Assembly: GCA_963930775.1 (NCBI GenBank)
Contig: OZ005692.1
Coordinates: 1,474,135 to 1,538,134, forward strand
Direction: 5' to 3'
DNA length: 64,000 bases
From: Cliona cf. orientalis
Lineage: Eukaryota; Porifera; Demospongiae; Clionaida; Clionaidae
Positions 11,428-22,977 of this stretch are shown piece after piece (positions within the stretch are counted from its first letter, which is position 1; each line of letters starts with the position of its first letter). The notes beneath the pieces are model-generated. The model was not told the origin of the DNA. It saw only the letters and a list, made by a program, of their open reading frames with translations, and ran no database searches. A program made the position numbers and the translations under genes.

Positions 11428-11573
11428 ACTGTAAAAAATAATTTCAATTAGAAAAATGCGCACTTTTCTGGTAAAGGTCGTCAATCGCTCCATATACATT
11501 ATGAGAATTCGTAAAATGTTAATTTCTTGCATTAAATTGGATCATATAATATTGTATTCGATTAACTACGGTA
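11428..11573. repeat. Degraded copy of a TACCGTA-ended element
   Basis: It carries the block TTTTCTGGTAAAGGTCGTCAA followed by a CTCCATATACATTATGA segment and an ACTACGGTA end. This matches the better preserved element at 33227-33404 and another decayed copy at 43562-43712. Confidence 0.55.
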
Positions 11574-11864
11574 TCATTATTATACCCTATAATTATAATG
11601 ATCTACTCTTAATTAGACTACTTGCATGATATCTAATGCATACCACAGATATGCATAATATAGATCCCACTAAGCTTGTAATAACCTTATAAGGAGAAAG
11701 TATAATTAATTTTTAGAAACCATGTAGCTAGCTAGCTAAGATCTGGCAATATAACCCCAAGTAAGCTTGTTGTTAGGCAGCAGTGTTGGGCATTAGGCAC
11801 CAGGCTGTTGCCAAGCTAGGGATCAATGTTTGATACTAAGAAGACCTAAAGGCTAGTATGCATT

Positions 11865-12252
11865 GTTACGATGCAAATGCGATCTAACGCAAATGTGATC
11901 TCGACAGGGGAAAAAAAAAGGAAAAAAGTCAGTGTTCAGCAAGATTCGAACCCGCTCTATTCCGTCCCATACATAAGAGCCCAAGCACTCGGCCACCACC
12001 ATTGTTGCTGCTGGCAGTCGTTATTTCAACTATTTATAGACAAACTCTACACAACCTAGCCCCTCCCACACTAACCCTGCTAACCATCGACAACCCAGCC
12101 CAGACCTCCCAGCCCCTCCCACACTAACCCTGCTAACCATTCGCAACCCATCCCCTGAACTCCCAGCCCCTCCCTTCCATATCGTCCAGCAATCGCGGCA
12201 GCGTACGTACCGGAGTATCACGATCGGGTCGGGATCGCATTTGCGTCGTTAC
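11865..12252. mobile_element. TIR element inserted in the duplicated flank, carrying a tRNA-like segment
   Basis: Ends GTTACGATGCAAATGCGATC and its near-complement are flanked by ATGCAT-type direct repeats. It interrupts sequence that is continuous in the other duplication copy (about 5460-5480), so insertion followed the gene duplication. Inside are a minus-strand tRNA-like sequence and two and a half copies of an approximately 53 bp repeat (12058, 12111, 12165) starting AGCCCCTCCC. Confidence 0.65.
11915..12022 (-). other. tRNA-like (Ser/Leu-type) pseudogene or SINE head
   Basis: Read on the minus strand, TGGCCGAGTGCTTGG matches an RNA polymerase III A box. About 50 bases on, GGTTCGAATCT matches a B box, and a TTTTTT terminator follows near 11925. 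The A box is of the tRNA-Ser/Leu type. No proper acceptor stem pairs and the anticodon arm is irregular, so I do not call a functional tRNA; it is better seen as a tRNA-derived SINE fragment. Confidence 0.45.
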
Positions 12253-13037
12253 ATGCATAGCTAAAACCATATGAAAGCCTATTAGTCTTATAATAAGCTT
12301 CTCTAAGTCAACGGAAACTTAAAAAAGTGTTTAACGTGCAATTATGGTACAAAGCACATCATGATACCGTAAATGCCATAAGAAAAAAATTTTGCCATCC
12401 ACTCTCGGTAATGAATTTTTATCTCTATAGTGTTAATGATTTTGTATAGATGTCAATATTGACAACTATGGTAGTCTCCACTGAAATACAGAGCAAATAT
12501 TAAGTAGATGGGCTTGCGTGACCACACTCTTTGCCATACCTTATGTGATTCAGAAAATCCTATAATATACTTCCTTGGGTGTAAAATCAAGTTTGTATAG
12601 GTCTTTACTATAGCTACACATTATACATGTATAGCTAGCTGTCGGCCAGTGATATCGATCAGGCAGCTGTTAGTTACACACAGTAAAGTGAAAGGCGTGT
12701 GCCCAAGGAGTAGCCTCATACCCAGGCCCTCTCGCTGTCTCCCAGCTTTTAATGTTCATGCAAGAAGCGGGAGGGCCTATATGCATGGGGACGAGGCTAC
12801 CTGAAGAGTGAGGACGAGATCAATTTGTATACCATGTGGATGCTAATAGCTACTAGCTACATAGCTACCAGTGGAAGATTTATCACACTAAGTACTGACC
12901 CTATGATCTGTAATGTCTATAATTTTGACACATCATATTTACAAGCTACTAACAGTGTATATAAGTTATTATAGTGACATCTATATATAATTGCAATTCA
13001 TTATTAACTATACAGGGCCTATATATAATAATATGGG
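12253..13037. repeat. Segmental-duplication flank, copy 2
   Basis: Continues the match to 5480-6270: CTTCTAAGTCAA-like block, CCTTGGGTGTAAAAT block, the AGCCTCATACCCAGGCCCTC foldback arm at about 12711 and a GAAGAGTGAGGACGAGATCA block at about 12803. It runs into the 3' end of glycosyltransferase-like paralogue 2. It lacks the extra inverted arm found in copy 1. Confidence 0.7.
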
Positions 13038-14621
13038 CTAACACACTGGCTCTACTGTAAGTTCATGTATGTTTTTGTTACCTGGTTTACAGATGTCTCC
13101 ATAATGCAGTTCTTGAGCCTTCTTGAGGGCAGCTTTCGTATCGGTAACCCCCGCCTCCGACATGTACCGCTCTTGGTGTGCGCTAATGAACGATTGAATG
13201 ATGGTGTACTGATAGCTTCCGTGTCCGGCTGTTAGAAGAACTTTACCGCTGTAGAGAATATTCATCTCAATAAGGGCGATCAGACCTCTATTTGGTGGCA
13301 GGTTGAGTTTTTTAGGATCGACAAATGTTGGTTTCACGCTCAATTTTTTAAGGTTCTCGTTTGCTAATTCCTTGCATTGATATATGGGGCACACCGTGGA
13401 ACCATATGGACTGTAGTCCCAATTCAGTATAGCATTGCCTTTGGTTATGTTAAATTTTGTCATGACACTTGTTATAACCGAATCCAATTGCTTCATACAG
13501 CAGTCTACATATGGTACCGCCTTGGCTCTATTACGGCCAACAGTTTCATACAGTTTCTCGAAACGTACATGTATTGAAAGATAAGGCTGTCCGTGAAAAT
13601 TCAACGAATCAATGTATGTTTTCGCCGCATTCTTCACGTAGTCGCTGTAAAATGGTGTCCCCCAGGGGATGCGACAGATGTTAATGTAATTTTTGACGTC
13701 GGAGTCCACCAATGGGTGAGTAAAACGACCCTGCCATGACGTGAAGACGATGCTAAATTTGTTTATTCCATCCTCTGCTTGGTGTGCACCCACGTGACTA
13801 AAAATGAATGATTTTAAATCACGCAGCGATATCTTTACGCCTTTTTTTATACAGAACGCTTGCACCACTTTAAATTGCGGTAGCTGCCGTGGAAGTGGTG
13901 GCGAACCTTCCATTGATGGGTATAACCTTTCGATCTCCTCCTCCTTTGACAACAGCTGCTCGACTCGAACGTACATACCGTGCTTTTTTGCGGCTGCAGA
14001 ACAGTCGATAAAAGGTTCTCTTTGTTGGTTCACTTCGGCATCCACTCTGGAACATGTCTGAGAAGGAATTACTTGTGGGGCTGCGTGAGAAGCAAAGTGT
14101 ACTAAAACCAACTTTCGATACGAAGAGCGAAGATACTCAACCATGGGTACAAATAGCGGGGAAGGAACGCCAGTTTTAGGGTCTGGCTCTCGCTTCATAC
14201 ATTCGCTGAAATACTTGTTCTGTAAGGTCGAATTGTACAGCCTATTGTAGGGTATAGAACCTTTTGGATCATGTGCGTGACTGCTGCGCAGCCCGTAGAG
14301 CGTTGATCTGTCGCTGTAGACGAACGGCTCGACTCCTGTGAAGTTCCAGTCGTTGATTACGTTCAAAAGCTGATGAAAATGTATGCTAGACATTGTCATT
14401 TGCTCCGGGATTCTCAGCGTAAACATGTAGTTCCTGCCTACGATCTGGTTCAAATCGGTTTCTGACTGCCACGGTAATGGTGCTTGAGCCAAGAGCTGAA
14501 CAGTTTCGGCGTTCGGAAGACGTTTGTTCTGCCGATTCGTCCATCCGACCAAGTGCAGGCATAGTAGAATAATCAAACCTCCCGTGAGGTAGAGTGATAT
14601 GAACTTTCTGGTAGATGACAT
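13038..14621 (-). CDS. Type II membrane protein, O-fucosyltransferase-like glycosyltransferase (paralogue 2)
   Basis: Single-exon paralogue of 6276-7853, starting MSSTRKFISLYLTGG. I prefer this Met because it aligns with the paralogue start; an upstream Met at 14651 adds ten residues. It shares the signal-anchor, the LPWQSE block after the stem, the HVRFEK motif and an almost identical C-terminal ~90 residues ending LTVEPVC. Divergence is concentrated in the stem and in a mid-domain stretch (KLYETVGRNRA versus KLYYEVGMIKA), where specificity might differ. The C-terminal third is much better conserved, which suggests selection or gene conversion there. Function as for paralogue 1: probable lumenal sugar transferase, substrate unknown. 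Confidence 0.6.
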   Translation of the reverse strand: MSSTRKFISLYLTGGLIILLCLHLVGWTNRQNKRLPNAETVQLLAQAPLPWQSETDLNQIVGRNYMFTLRIPEQMTMSSIHFHQLLNVINDWNFTGVEPFVYSDRSTLYGLRSSHAHDPKGSIPYNRLYNSTLQNKYFSECMKREPDPKTGVPSPLFVPMVEYLRSSYRKLVLVHFASHAAPQVIPSQTCSRVDAEVNQQREPFIDCSAAAKKHGMYVRVEQLLSKEEEIERLYPSMEGSPPLPRQLPQFKVVQAFCIKKGVKISLRDLKSFIFSHVGAHQAEDGINKFSIVFTSWQGRFTHPLVDSDVKNYINICRIPWGTPFYSDYVKNAAKTYIDSLNFHGQPYLSIHVRFEKLYETVGRNRAKAVPYVDCCMKQLDSVITSVMTKFNITKGNAILNWDYSPYGSTVCPIYQCKELANENLKKLSVKPTFVDPKKLNLPPNRGLIALIEMNILYSGKVLLTAGHGSYQYTIIQSFISAHQERYMSEAGVTDTKAALKKAQELHYGDICKPGNKNIHELTVEPVC

Positions 14622-14919
14622 GGCTCCTTGATCTTTAGTTCCTATATACATATGCAGTACAGTCTTTTCCGCTCGGCACGCCCGAAGTATGGCACACCCG
14701 ACCGTTGACGGTCTTCAGTACGCAGATGCAAGCTTGAACCTACGCAGATCTTGCGCGTGAACGACGCGGATGTACGCAATTACAGACCAAGCCCGGCAAT
14801 AATATTACTGTTATTGTACACGTATAGGTCGTGCAACTACCACGCTACTACGCCCACGTACGGGTGGCCCAGGCTTTCCTTTGATCCAGGCTCAGCATCT
14901 ATGCTGGCGGGAAAGAGCA

Positions 14920-15480
14920 GTGTACCCCTACAGCAGTGTTACTCGGGAAATTGGGGGTTAAAATAGTGTGGGGGTACACAAAGGTCAATGCCGTGTAGGG
15001 GTACACTCTTTCCTGCCAGTATAACGGAAAGCTGCTGTTGTAGGGGTACACTCTTTCTGGCCATTTACTGTCGGGAAGAGAAGAGTGCAGGGGTAGCTAC
15101 ATTCTTTCTTGCCTGTTATAATAAGCAGGGAGAAAAGAGTGCAGGGGTACACTTTCTTTCTAGTATTAGATTCAGGCATAGGGAATATATAATCTATGAT
15201 TCAGGAGAGCAATAGTGTGGGGGTACGCTCTTTCTTGCCTGCATGTTAGTAAGCAGGGAGAGAAGAATGCAGGGGTACACTCTTTCTTGCCTGTTAGTAA
15301 GCAGGGAGAGAAGAATGCAGGGGTACACTCTTTCTTTCCAGTATATTAGTAAAAGTTGGGAGGGTGGATCTGTGCAATATTATTATTACACTATTCAAAG
15401 ATTTACTCCAGTGTTAACTGGCAGGAAGAGTGTACCCCTACACTCTTTCCTGCCAGTGTTACTTGGGGAAATTGGGGTTA
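14920..15480. repeat. Minisatellite of GGGGTACACTCTTTC units
   Basis: At least seven diverged copies of a unit containing AGGGGTACACTCTTTC and TGCC(A/T)GT. Two adjacent 48 bp copies starting at 15253 and 15301 are nearly identical. Both orientations of the GGGGTACACTCTTTC core occur (for example near 15430), so parts can fold back. It lies upstream of glycosyltransferase-like paralogue 2. The reading frames across it are artefacts. Confidence 0.75.
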
Positions 15481-15790
15481 AATTAGTGTGGGAATGCCCG
15501 CCAATAGCTATCTGCCGTGTAACTAATAGCTATACTTACTAAACGGCACTTGCAGAAGATGTAAAGCTAGGAATCAGTTTAGCTATATTGTATAGACAAG
15601 ATAGTTTAATACTATCTATGACTGTTAGTGCATTTCAAAGTGTGAGCAACCACGATTCAACAACGGACGACCATTTTTTGTGGCGGTCGCACATTAGAGC
15701 CATGGAGGGAGTGCAGTTCATCAAAACTGGCAGAGCGTTGATGGTATTAATATTAAGTTTTCAGGGAGTAGAAATCTATGTTTGACATAT

Positions 15791-16257
15791 ACCGTATAGC
15801 TAGCGGGAAATTTTCGTATGGTGCTAATTTTCGTATATTTCGTATGCTCCATCCCTTATACGAAAATTATAACTGCGAAAATTTGAACGTATAGCTAAAG
15901 TTTTTTTTCTTTCGCGCGTGACCTTTGCCCTATACGCGCCACACGCGGTCGCTATAGCGGCAGGTGCTAAAATTATGCAAGGTTAGCTTACTGAACGGTG
16001 TACTTTTTATCGGTTCTTTGCCAAGGCGTCGAAATGGAGTGACTTTTCTGATCCCAGTGGATCGCTATCAGCATCGATTAACCCCACTACGATCAAGGAA
16101 GCCAGTGCTGCTAGCGTTACTGTATACCGCACGTACTACCAGCTGCGCATGCGCGCAATCTCCCGCAGCAAGCATACGAAATTAAAAAATACGAAAATTG
16201 GGTCTTTTTGTCAATCATACAAAAAATAGCACCAACGAAAATTTCCCGCTATACGGT
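15791..16257. mobile_element. 467 bp TIR element (ACCGTATAGC ends)
   Basis: The left end ACCGTATAGCTAGCGGGAAA continues TTTTCGT; the right end is its complement with a 4-base deletion. A subterminal TTTCGTAT motif is repeated several times. There is no transposase. The GC-richer middle contains GCGCATGCGC-like sequence. Confidence 0.75.
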
Positions 16258-17180
16258 ATCAGGAGCGCAAAGAAGCAGCAAAAGGCAATTGGGAAGATGG
16301 GCAAATTCCATTGCATTCATCTCTGAATCATCAAAAGGGACATTAATTTTATACTCACATTTATAACGGTACTAAAACGCTTAAATTATGACTAATATAG
16401 GGACTTGGAACAAGTGAGAAATTAAAAGTGTTAAATTATTCGTGATGGAATTTGAATTTGCCTCTACATGATTATAGCTAGCTAGCTACTTACATGATTG
16501 TACCTCATAGACTAGTGTTCTGGCAAAATTTACAATGAATGCATGCCCACTCCGAGTCCCGGGTATTATGCACTATGCATGTACATGTACATGTACATGT
16601 ACCACATTTCAATGTAGCTAGTAGCTTAATTCCATGCAAATTATATGCAATTTTGTATCCTTTTTTACCCATGTAAGTGTCTGCTTGTGAGTATCCAAAC
16701 CATGAGTAGTGTTTACAGAATATACAAGTTATATACACATGACATTGTAGATTTTGTATACTATGATTATACAAAATGCATGAGATTGTTACGACACTCT
16801 AGTTCTCTCGTGGATAAAAATTAATAATCAGTGACATGTACAATGCACACACATACATGTTACAGTAGATGGGTATACTATGATCAAGAGCACACTGACT
16901 TTATGAGAGATATGCTAGTAGCAATTTTAGTGCAACATAATAATATGAATTAGTGCCAAATTTTGATGGTATTATAGTCAATCAGTCGGATTAGGTTTGA
17001 GCTTAATAACTACGGTATCAAGTTCAGTTTAGAGAGGCACCTGTATTCTCTACCACTTGTAAATAACAATATTATTATGGTTATGCACAGTGAAACCGAT
17101 GTCAGGGGGGCAGGAGCAGGCTAGGGATGATGGTGCAGGTAATTTTAATTAGTGAAGATGAACTAAGGTATATATAATAG
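16258..17180. other. Intergenic, no gene recognised
   Basis: AT-rich DNA with a short CATGTA microsatellite at about 16577-16600. No supported coding region. Confidence 0.4.
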
Positions 17181-17320
17181 TTAGAGACCGAGTCCAAGGT
17201 CTCTACGCCTTTTAAGAGACCCAAAGGCCCTGGGCTGTAGCATCCCGAGCGAAAGCGAGGGTGCTACTAAGGGCCTGAGGGTCTCTTAAAAGCGTAGAGA
17301 CCATTGGACGAGGTCTCTAA
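17181..17320. mobile_element. 140 bp foldback element (TTAGAGACC ends)
   Basis: TTAGAGACCGAGTCCAAGGT at the left is complementary to the right end, and inner arms TACGCCTTTTAAGAGACCC and complement pair around a GAGCGAAAGCGAG loop. A related short inverted repeat (AGAGGTCTATAAGTGAACTG region) lies at 17395-17466. Non-coding; MITE-like. Confidence 0.75.
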
Positions 17321-17466
17321 CTGATTTAGAATATAGTGTAACCTGGGGACTGGGCTACTGTTGCACTGTGCATCTTTCTTTGCCCTTGGCAGCCCAATAA
17401 TAGACCTACCTCTCTAAGAGGTCTATAAGTGAACTGAGAGGTCTCTAAGTGAAATAATGGACCTCC

Positions 17467-18068
17467 AACTGACCAATCAGATTGGTGTATTTGTTACAAC
17501 TATATTCTAAGTTCAATAATAATGTAAGATGTGTATTACTAAGTGCATAATAGCAGATGGCGTTATTGGAGGGACGTACAATTAAATAATATTATTATTA
17601 TATCCCTAGTAGTAATTTACTTTTCTGAAACAAGCAATAATATTATGTGCCCAGTAAGGGTATCGAATCGTAAAATTTGGCCGTGATATACATAGATGAT
17701 CACGAATATGGGGAATGGTTCTGTAAATACTTAATTTAAAGCTTGTCATCTGTTTTCATTTTCAAGTTATGCCACTTTAAAGCCTTTGACGATTATGTAA
17801 CATTGCATAACTTAACTTACTTACATACATAGTGACCCTTTACCTTAATACAATGAAGCTATATATACTAGGGATGTGGTATATAGTTGTTTCATACCAT
17901 GAAAGAAAATTAATATTATAGCTAGCAGCTAGACCAAGAGATACATGTATACACATAAATTAAAGAATTCATGGGAGCAGTAAATCCTATTGCTAGAAAA
18001 CATGTGTTAGCTAATATTCAAAGTATTACTAAGTTTTATGGGACCGATGACATTGTGTATTACAACTG
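17467..18068. other. Intergenic, no gene recognised
   Basis: AT-rich DNA; no coding region or repeat family identified beyond simple TA-rich stretches. Confidence 0.4.
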
Positions 18069-18077
18069 ACAGTGATG

Positions 18078-19528
<1,451 letters not shown>

Positions 19529-19738
19529 TTATTAAACAAGATCCTTACATTTAATAGAAAGACAAATCAGTATTGTCACACTTTTCTTTAGATTCAAATG
19601 AGACACCATGATGATCCAGTCAATGAGATTACGATTGCAAATTGTACTTCTTTAATAATAATTTTCTACTGCATGCAGCCTGAAAAGAGTGCTTAGTATA
19701 TATATAGCTACTGAGATTTAGTATGCTGTTATTGTATA

Positions 19739-20186
19739 AGGCCAGACCAATAATTAAATAAGTTGTTGCATGGATTCGCTCGCTCCAACTTTTAGGCAAA
19801 CAAAAGAAAAAAAAAATTAATTAACACTAGAAAAAAAGTTGTATTTCCTTCAATCTGCATTGAAGGAAATGTAAAGGAAATTATACAGTATAGGGCAAAA
19901 TTTCCTTCAGTTTCAGAAGTCTACATGAAATTTTGCCCTACACTGCACATTTCCTAATGTTGGAAATCTGATTTTTAGTCCAGTGTAAGTTGGGTGGAGC
20001 TTATGTACAGTAGAGTGGTTTTTGTATTCTATCTTGATTCCCTGGTCCTAGATATAGTCACATTAGTCTGTCTTAATTAGATTGTGGTCTATAACCACAC
20101 CCCAATTGACTGCTTTTTTTTTGATCGCTCGGTCCAATTTTTACCTCACAATATCCGAGCAACAACAAATCAAATTGGTCTGGCCT
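19739..20186. mobile_element. 448 bp TIR element (AGGCCAGACCAAT ends)
   Basis: AGGCCAGACCAAT at the left is complementary to ATTGGTCTGGCCT at the right. The inner part contains further palindromic blocks (TTTCCTTCAATCTGCATTGA, AGGGCAAAATTT and complement). No coding capacity. It lies between the SRCR gene and TRDMT1. Confidence 0.7.
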
Positions 20187-20426
20187 AAGGGACACTGTTT
20201 GGGGTCCCAAAAACTACCATTCCCTATACTTTCTATTCATTGAGAATCGATGCAGGTAAAAATCATCAAAAGGCTTATGTATGCTGGAGCTACAGCCCTC
20301 ATCAGATTATCCACAAGTGCAGCATATGCATGTGGGGTATTATAATAGTTATGAATAAATTTTTTAAATATTAATAGCTATAAGTCGTAGCCTTGAAACC
20401 AATATCACAATGTCATGATAATATTA

Positions 20427-21647
20427 TCATGAAAATAAATACATCATAAGCACAGCAACAACATGTACATTGAGGCTGTTTCCCATCACTTTATAGCACT
20501 GGGTACGAGAGAGAGACGACGGAAAGTCAAACTCGGCTGGAAAACACATCAGGTTGGCCACCTCCTTTGGAGCAAAGTACCGCAGATTCAATTTCCTAAG
20601 ACACTCCACGGCCTCCTCCATCTTTCCCTCTCCCTGTAGCTTGCTGTACTCTTCAAATGCCTTTGCTAATTCATTGCTGTCTAGAGAATGTTGTAAAACT
20701 GATCCCGTCCCCAGCGCATAGTTTCCGTAAGCTTTTGTGAAGCAACAAGAGTGGGTGGAACTTGGTTGAACAATGTCCATAGCGATGGCGTACTTTTGGA
20801 GTATCTTATCTGGTACCAAATACGAAGATAGTTCGTCATCACTTGGAGATAGCAGATAGGATGAAATTTGTGAGCCATAGTCTGAAGGGATACGCAAGTC
20901 GGTAGCATCTGAATGTCCGTGACTAATGTTGACTGATTTTTGGACTTTTTGTTCGGTCATGAACTTTATCAGTTGTTCAGCATCCGTTGATGGACTAGAA
21001 GAAATAGGTTTTGAGGTGCTTAGACCATCATCACCAATGGATTCCATCCTATCCTCCTCAGTAGGGCTTAGAATTAAGGAAAATTGGAGGGGCTTCCTCT
21101 TCGCCAAGAGGTAAAACCTCAAGCGAGAGTTGGGTATGCCAAACTGATTCGGAGAGAGGAGAAATTCTTGAACGCTATACCGTAAACTACGCAATATTCC
21201 GACAAAGTGTTCTCGTGTGTGAGAAATCTCGAACCCTTGGACATTCTCCATCAACAGGTACTTAGGTGGGGTCTGCATTTCGCTGAGGAGGGACATGAGA
21301 TGGAAGAAACTGTCCGTCCGTCGATCTTGGTTATCGCGCCGGAGTCCTTGTCTAGTGAAGGGCTGGCACGGTGGAGAGAGAACGAATACATCAGGGTTAA
21401 AGCTGTCCATCTCCTTGGCTGTCATACCGCAGATGTTACGATTGAGGTGTGGTGTGCTGGGGAAGTTGTGAGCGTAGACAGCATTCGTGTTGGTGTTGAT
21501 GTCAATCGATGCTACCACCTCAGCATTGACTCCTGCCTTCTTCAAGGCCCAGTGGAATCCTCCCACACCGGCGTAGAACTCCACCACACGAAGAGGGGAA
21601 TCAGCTACTGAACACGCCATATTTGAAGCCACATGCACAGTGCTCAT
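20427..21647 (-). CDS. TRDMT1: tRNA (cytosine-5)-methyltransferase DNMT2
   Basis: Single-exon, 406-residue enzyme. DNMT2 methylates C38 in the anticodon loop of tRNA-Asp and a few other tRNAs, using S-adenosylmethionine and a DNA-methyltransferase fold. Visible motifs: SAM-binding FYAGVGGFHWAL (residues 24-35), catalytic PPCQ with Cys94, ENV (134-136), the QFGIPNSRLRFYL motif VIII, the DNMT2 hallmark CFT (302-304, in CCFTKAYG) and the C-terminal GNSLNVHVV. Length is close to the usual 380-415 residues, with a somewhat long Ser-rich linker at about 200-250. A second Met at residue 10 is an alternative start. It is divergently paired with aprataxin. All catalytic motifs are intact, so the enzyme should be active. 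Confidence 0.96.
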   Translation of the reverse strand: MSTVHVASNMACSVADSPLRVVEFYAGVGGFHWALKKAGVNAEVVASIDINTNTNAVYAHNFPSTPHLNRNICGMTAKEMDSFNPDVFVLSPPCQPFTRQGLRRDNQDRRTDSFFHLMSLLSEMQTPPKYLLMENVQGFEISHTREHFVGILRSLRYSVQEFLLSPNQFGIPNSRLRFYLLAKRKPLQFSLILSPTEEDRMESIGDDGLSTSKPISSSPSTDAEQLIKFMTEQKVQKSVNISHGHSDATDLRIPSDYGSQISSYLLSPSDDELSSYLVPDKILQKYAIAMDIVQPSSTHSCCFTKAYGNYALGTGSVLQHSLDSNELAKAFEEYSKLQGEGKMEEAVECLRKLNLRYFAPKEVANLMCFPAEFDFPSSLSRTQCYKVMGNSLNVHVVAVLMMYLFS

Positions 21648-21935
21648 TTACGTGACCTCTGAACTTTCGAGACAGGTTCGATGGGTGTGGTTTACAGCGC
21701 AGGATCGAACTTTGACCTTTACGCGACCTCCGCTAGAGTGGGTGTGGCACGTCACATGTGCCATTTAGCAAAAAGCGTAAACATCTTCTTTGAATTCTGA
21801 CATTGTAGGTGGCTGCCTTTGATCTATTCTACTTGCTGCTGTCCTATAATATTGAACTTGATTTTGATTAGAGAGAAAAACGTTTCGAGGGCCAGCAGTG
21901 GACTGTTTCTGACACTGTGACTGCCAAGGCAGTTC
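21648..21935. promoter_or_regulatory. Bidirectional promoter region of TRDMT1 and aprataxin
   Basis: The 288 bp between the two start codons, which face away from each other, must hold both promoters unless unseen 5' exons lie further away. A GTCACATGTG E-box-like site is at about 21750. No TATA box is obvious on either strand, as is usual for housekeeping divergent promoters. Confidence 0.6.
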
Positions 21936-22730
21936 ATGGTTTTAAGGAATTTTTTGGAGATCCGACTCATACCACTTGCCAGGCTCGTGACTCTACATGT
22001 GTTGCGTCAAACCTCTACCTTTTTGAAGATGAAACGTGGACTGAGCTCCATGGCCTCCAAAGCATCCGCCTCCGACTCTAAAGACCTAGAGCATGAACCA
22101 AAGAGAAAACCAGTCAGCTATGGTGCTGCTGCTGCCGGTCATGGCCGACCTCGTCCCTCCGGATCCACTCACCCACAGGCACGACAGAGCCACGGCAGCC
22201 ACTGGTCCATGAAACTCCTCGACACGATGAAAGATCCAAATATGATCGTGAAGGAAGACGATAATGTAGTCATCATAAAAGATGCCTACCCTAAGGCCAA
22301 GCATCACTTTCTCGTCCTACCCAGAGATAGTATTTCCAGCCTAAGGGCATTAAATTCTTCGCACGTTTCTCTACTTCAGCATATGCTTGAGTTGGGAAAG
22401 TCGCTAGAGAGTGAGCTGACTGCTAAGGACTCTTCCGTCAGATTTCAGCACGGCTACCACGCAGTGCCAAGTATGGCACGCCTACACATGCACATCATTA
22501 GTAGAGATTTTAACTCTCCTTGTCTGAAGACGAAAAAGCATTGGAATTCATTTACGACTGAATTTTTCTTACCAGCGGAAGACGTGATTGGTCGTCTACA
22601 GACGCACGGGAAGGTGGAGGTTGATAAGGCAAGGTATGAAGAGATTTTGAAATCTCCATTAAAGTGCCACGTGTGCAATGCAAGTTGCCAGAACATGCCA
22701 AAACTTAAAGATCATATTCTTCGCCACTAG
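21936..22730 (+). CDS. APTX: Aprataxin-like DNA 5'-adenylate hydrolase, without FHA domain
   Basis: Single-exon, 264-residue protein. Aprataxin removes AMP left on DNA 5' ends by abortive ligation. The HIT domain spans about residues 88-205, with the histidine motif LHMHIIS (about 182-188) followed by the aprataxin signature KKHWNSF. A C2H2 zinc finger (CHVC...H...H) ends the protein. The vertebrate N-terminal FHA domain, which binds XRCC1/XRCC4, is absent. Instead the N-terminus is basic and hydrophobic (RLIPLARLVTLHVLRQTSTF), like a mitochondrial presequence, followed by a disordered Ser/Pro-rich linker. An internal Met at 22029 (MKRGLSSM) could give a nuclear form. The first position of the HxHxH triplet is Arg; I recall this in some non-vertebrate aprataxins, so I do not read it as inactivating. 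Confidence 0.93.
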   Translation: MVLRNFLEIRLIPLARLVTLHVLRQTSTFLKMKRGLSSMASKASASDSKDLEHEPKRKPVSYGAAAAGHGRPRPSGSTHPQARQSHGSHWSMKLLDTMKDPNMIVKEDDNVVIIKDAYPKAKHHFLVLPRDSISSLRALNSSHVSLLQHMLELGKSLESELTAKDSSVRFQHGYHAVPSMARLHMHIISRDFNSPCLKTKKHWNSFTTEFFLPAEDVIGRLQTHGKVEVDKARYEEILKSPLKCHVCNASCQNMPKLKDHILRH

Positions 22731-22913
22731 TTAATATGACACTCATAAAAATTAATGTTATCCAATACTGGTCCAGTTCACTCTTTAATTATTGATTTTG
22801 CCTGATTTGTACAATATTATCGTGGTATGCTACATCACAGTTATAACTACTAAGGCTTGTGTGAATCCTGCACTATATTAACGTGATACCGTGTAATTCG
22901 CTGGGAACTTAAA

Positions 22914-22925
22914 TGCGCATGCGCG
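22914..22925. promoter_or_regulatory. NRF-1-like palindrome upstream of gene A
   Basis: TGCGCATGCGCG matches the palindromic NRF-1 type site (YGCGCAYGCGCR) and lies 52 bp upstream of the start codon at 22978. Equivalent sites stand at 23658-23669 and 26649-26660, upstream of the next two genes. Confidence 0.5.
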
Positions 22926-22977
22926 AACGTACGGGTCTTGACAAAAAAGGGGGCGCGGTCCCCAGAAAGCAGAGAGA

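Noticed and set aside
11915-12022. Functional tRNA gene
   Set aside because: Acceptor stem does not pair and the anticodon arm is irregular; kept only as tRNA-like.
15243-15542. Frame and repeated units suggestive of a repeat protein or CRISPR-like array
   Set aside because: Units differ in length, have no unique spacers, occur in both orientations and the host is an animal; it is a minisatellite.
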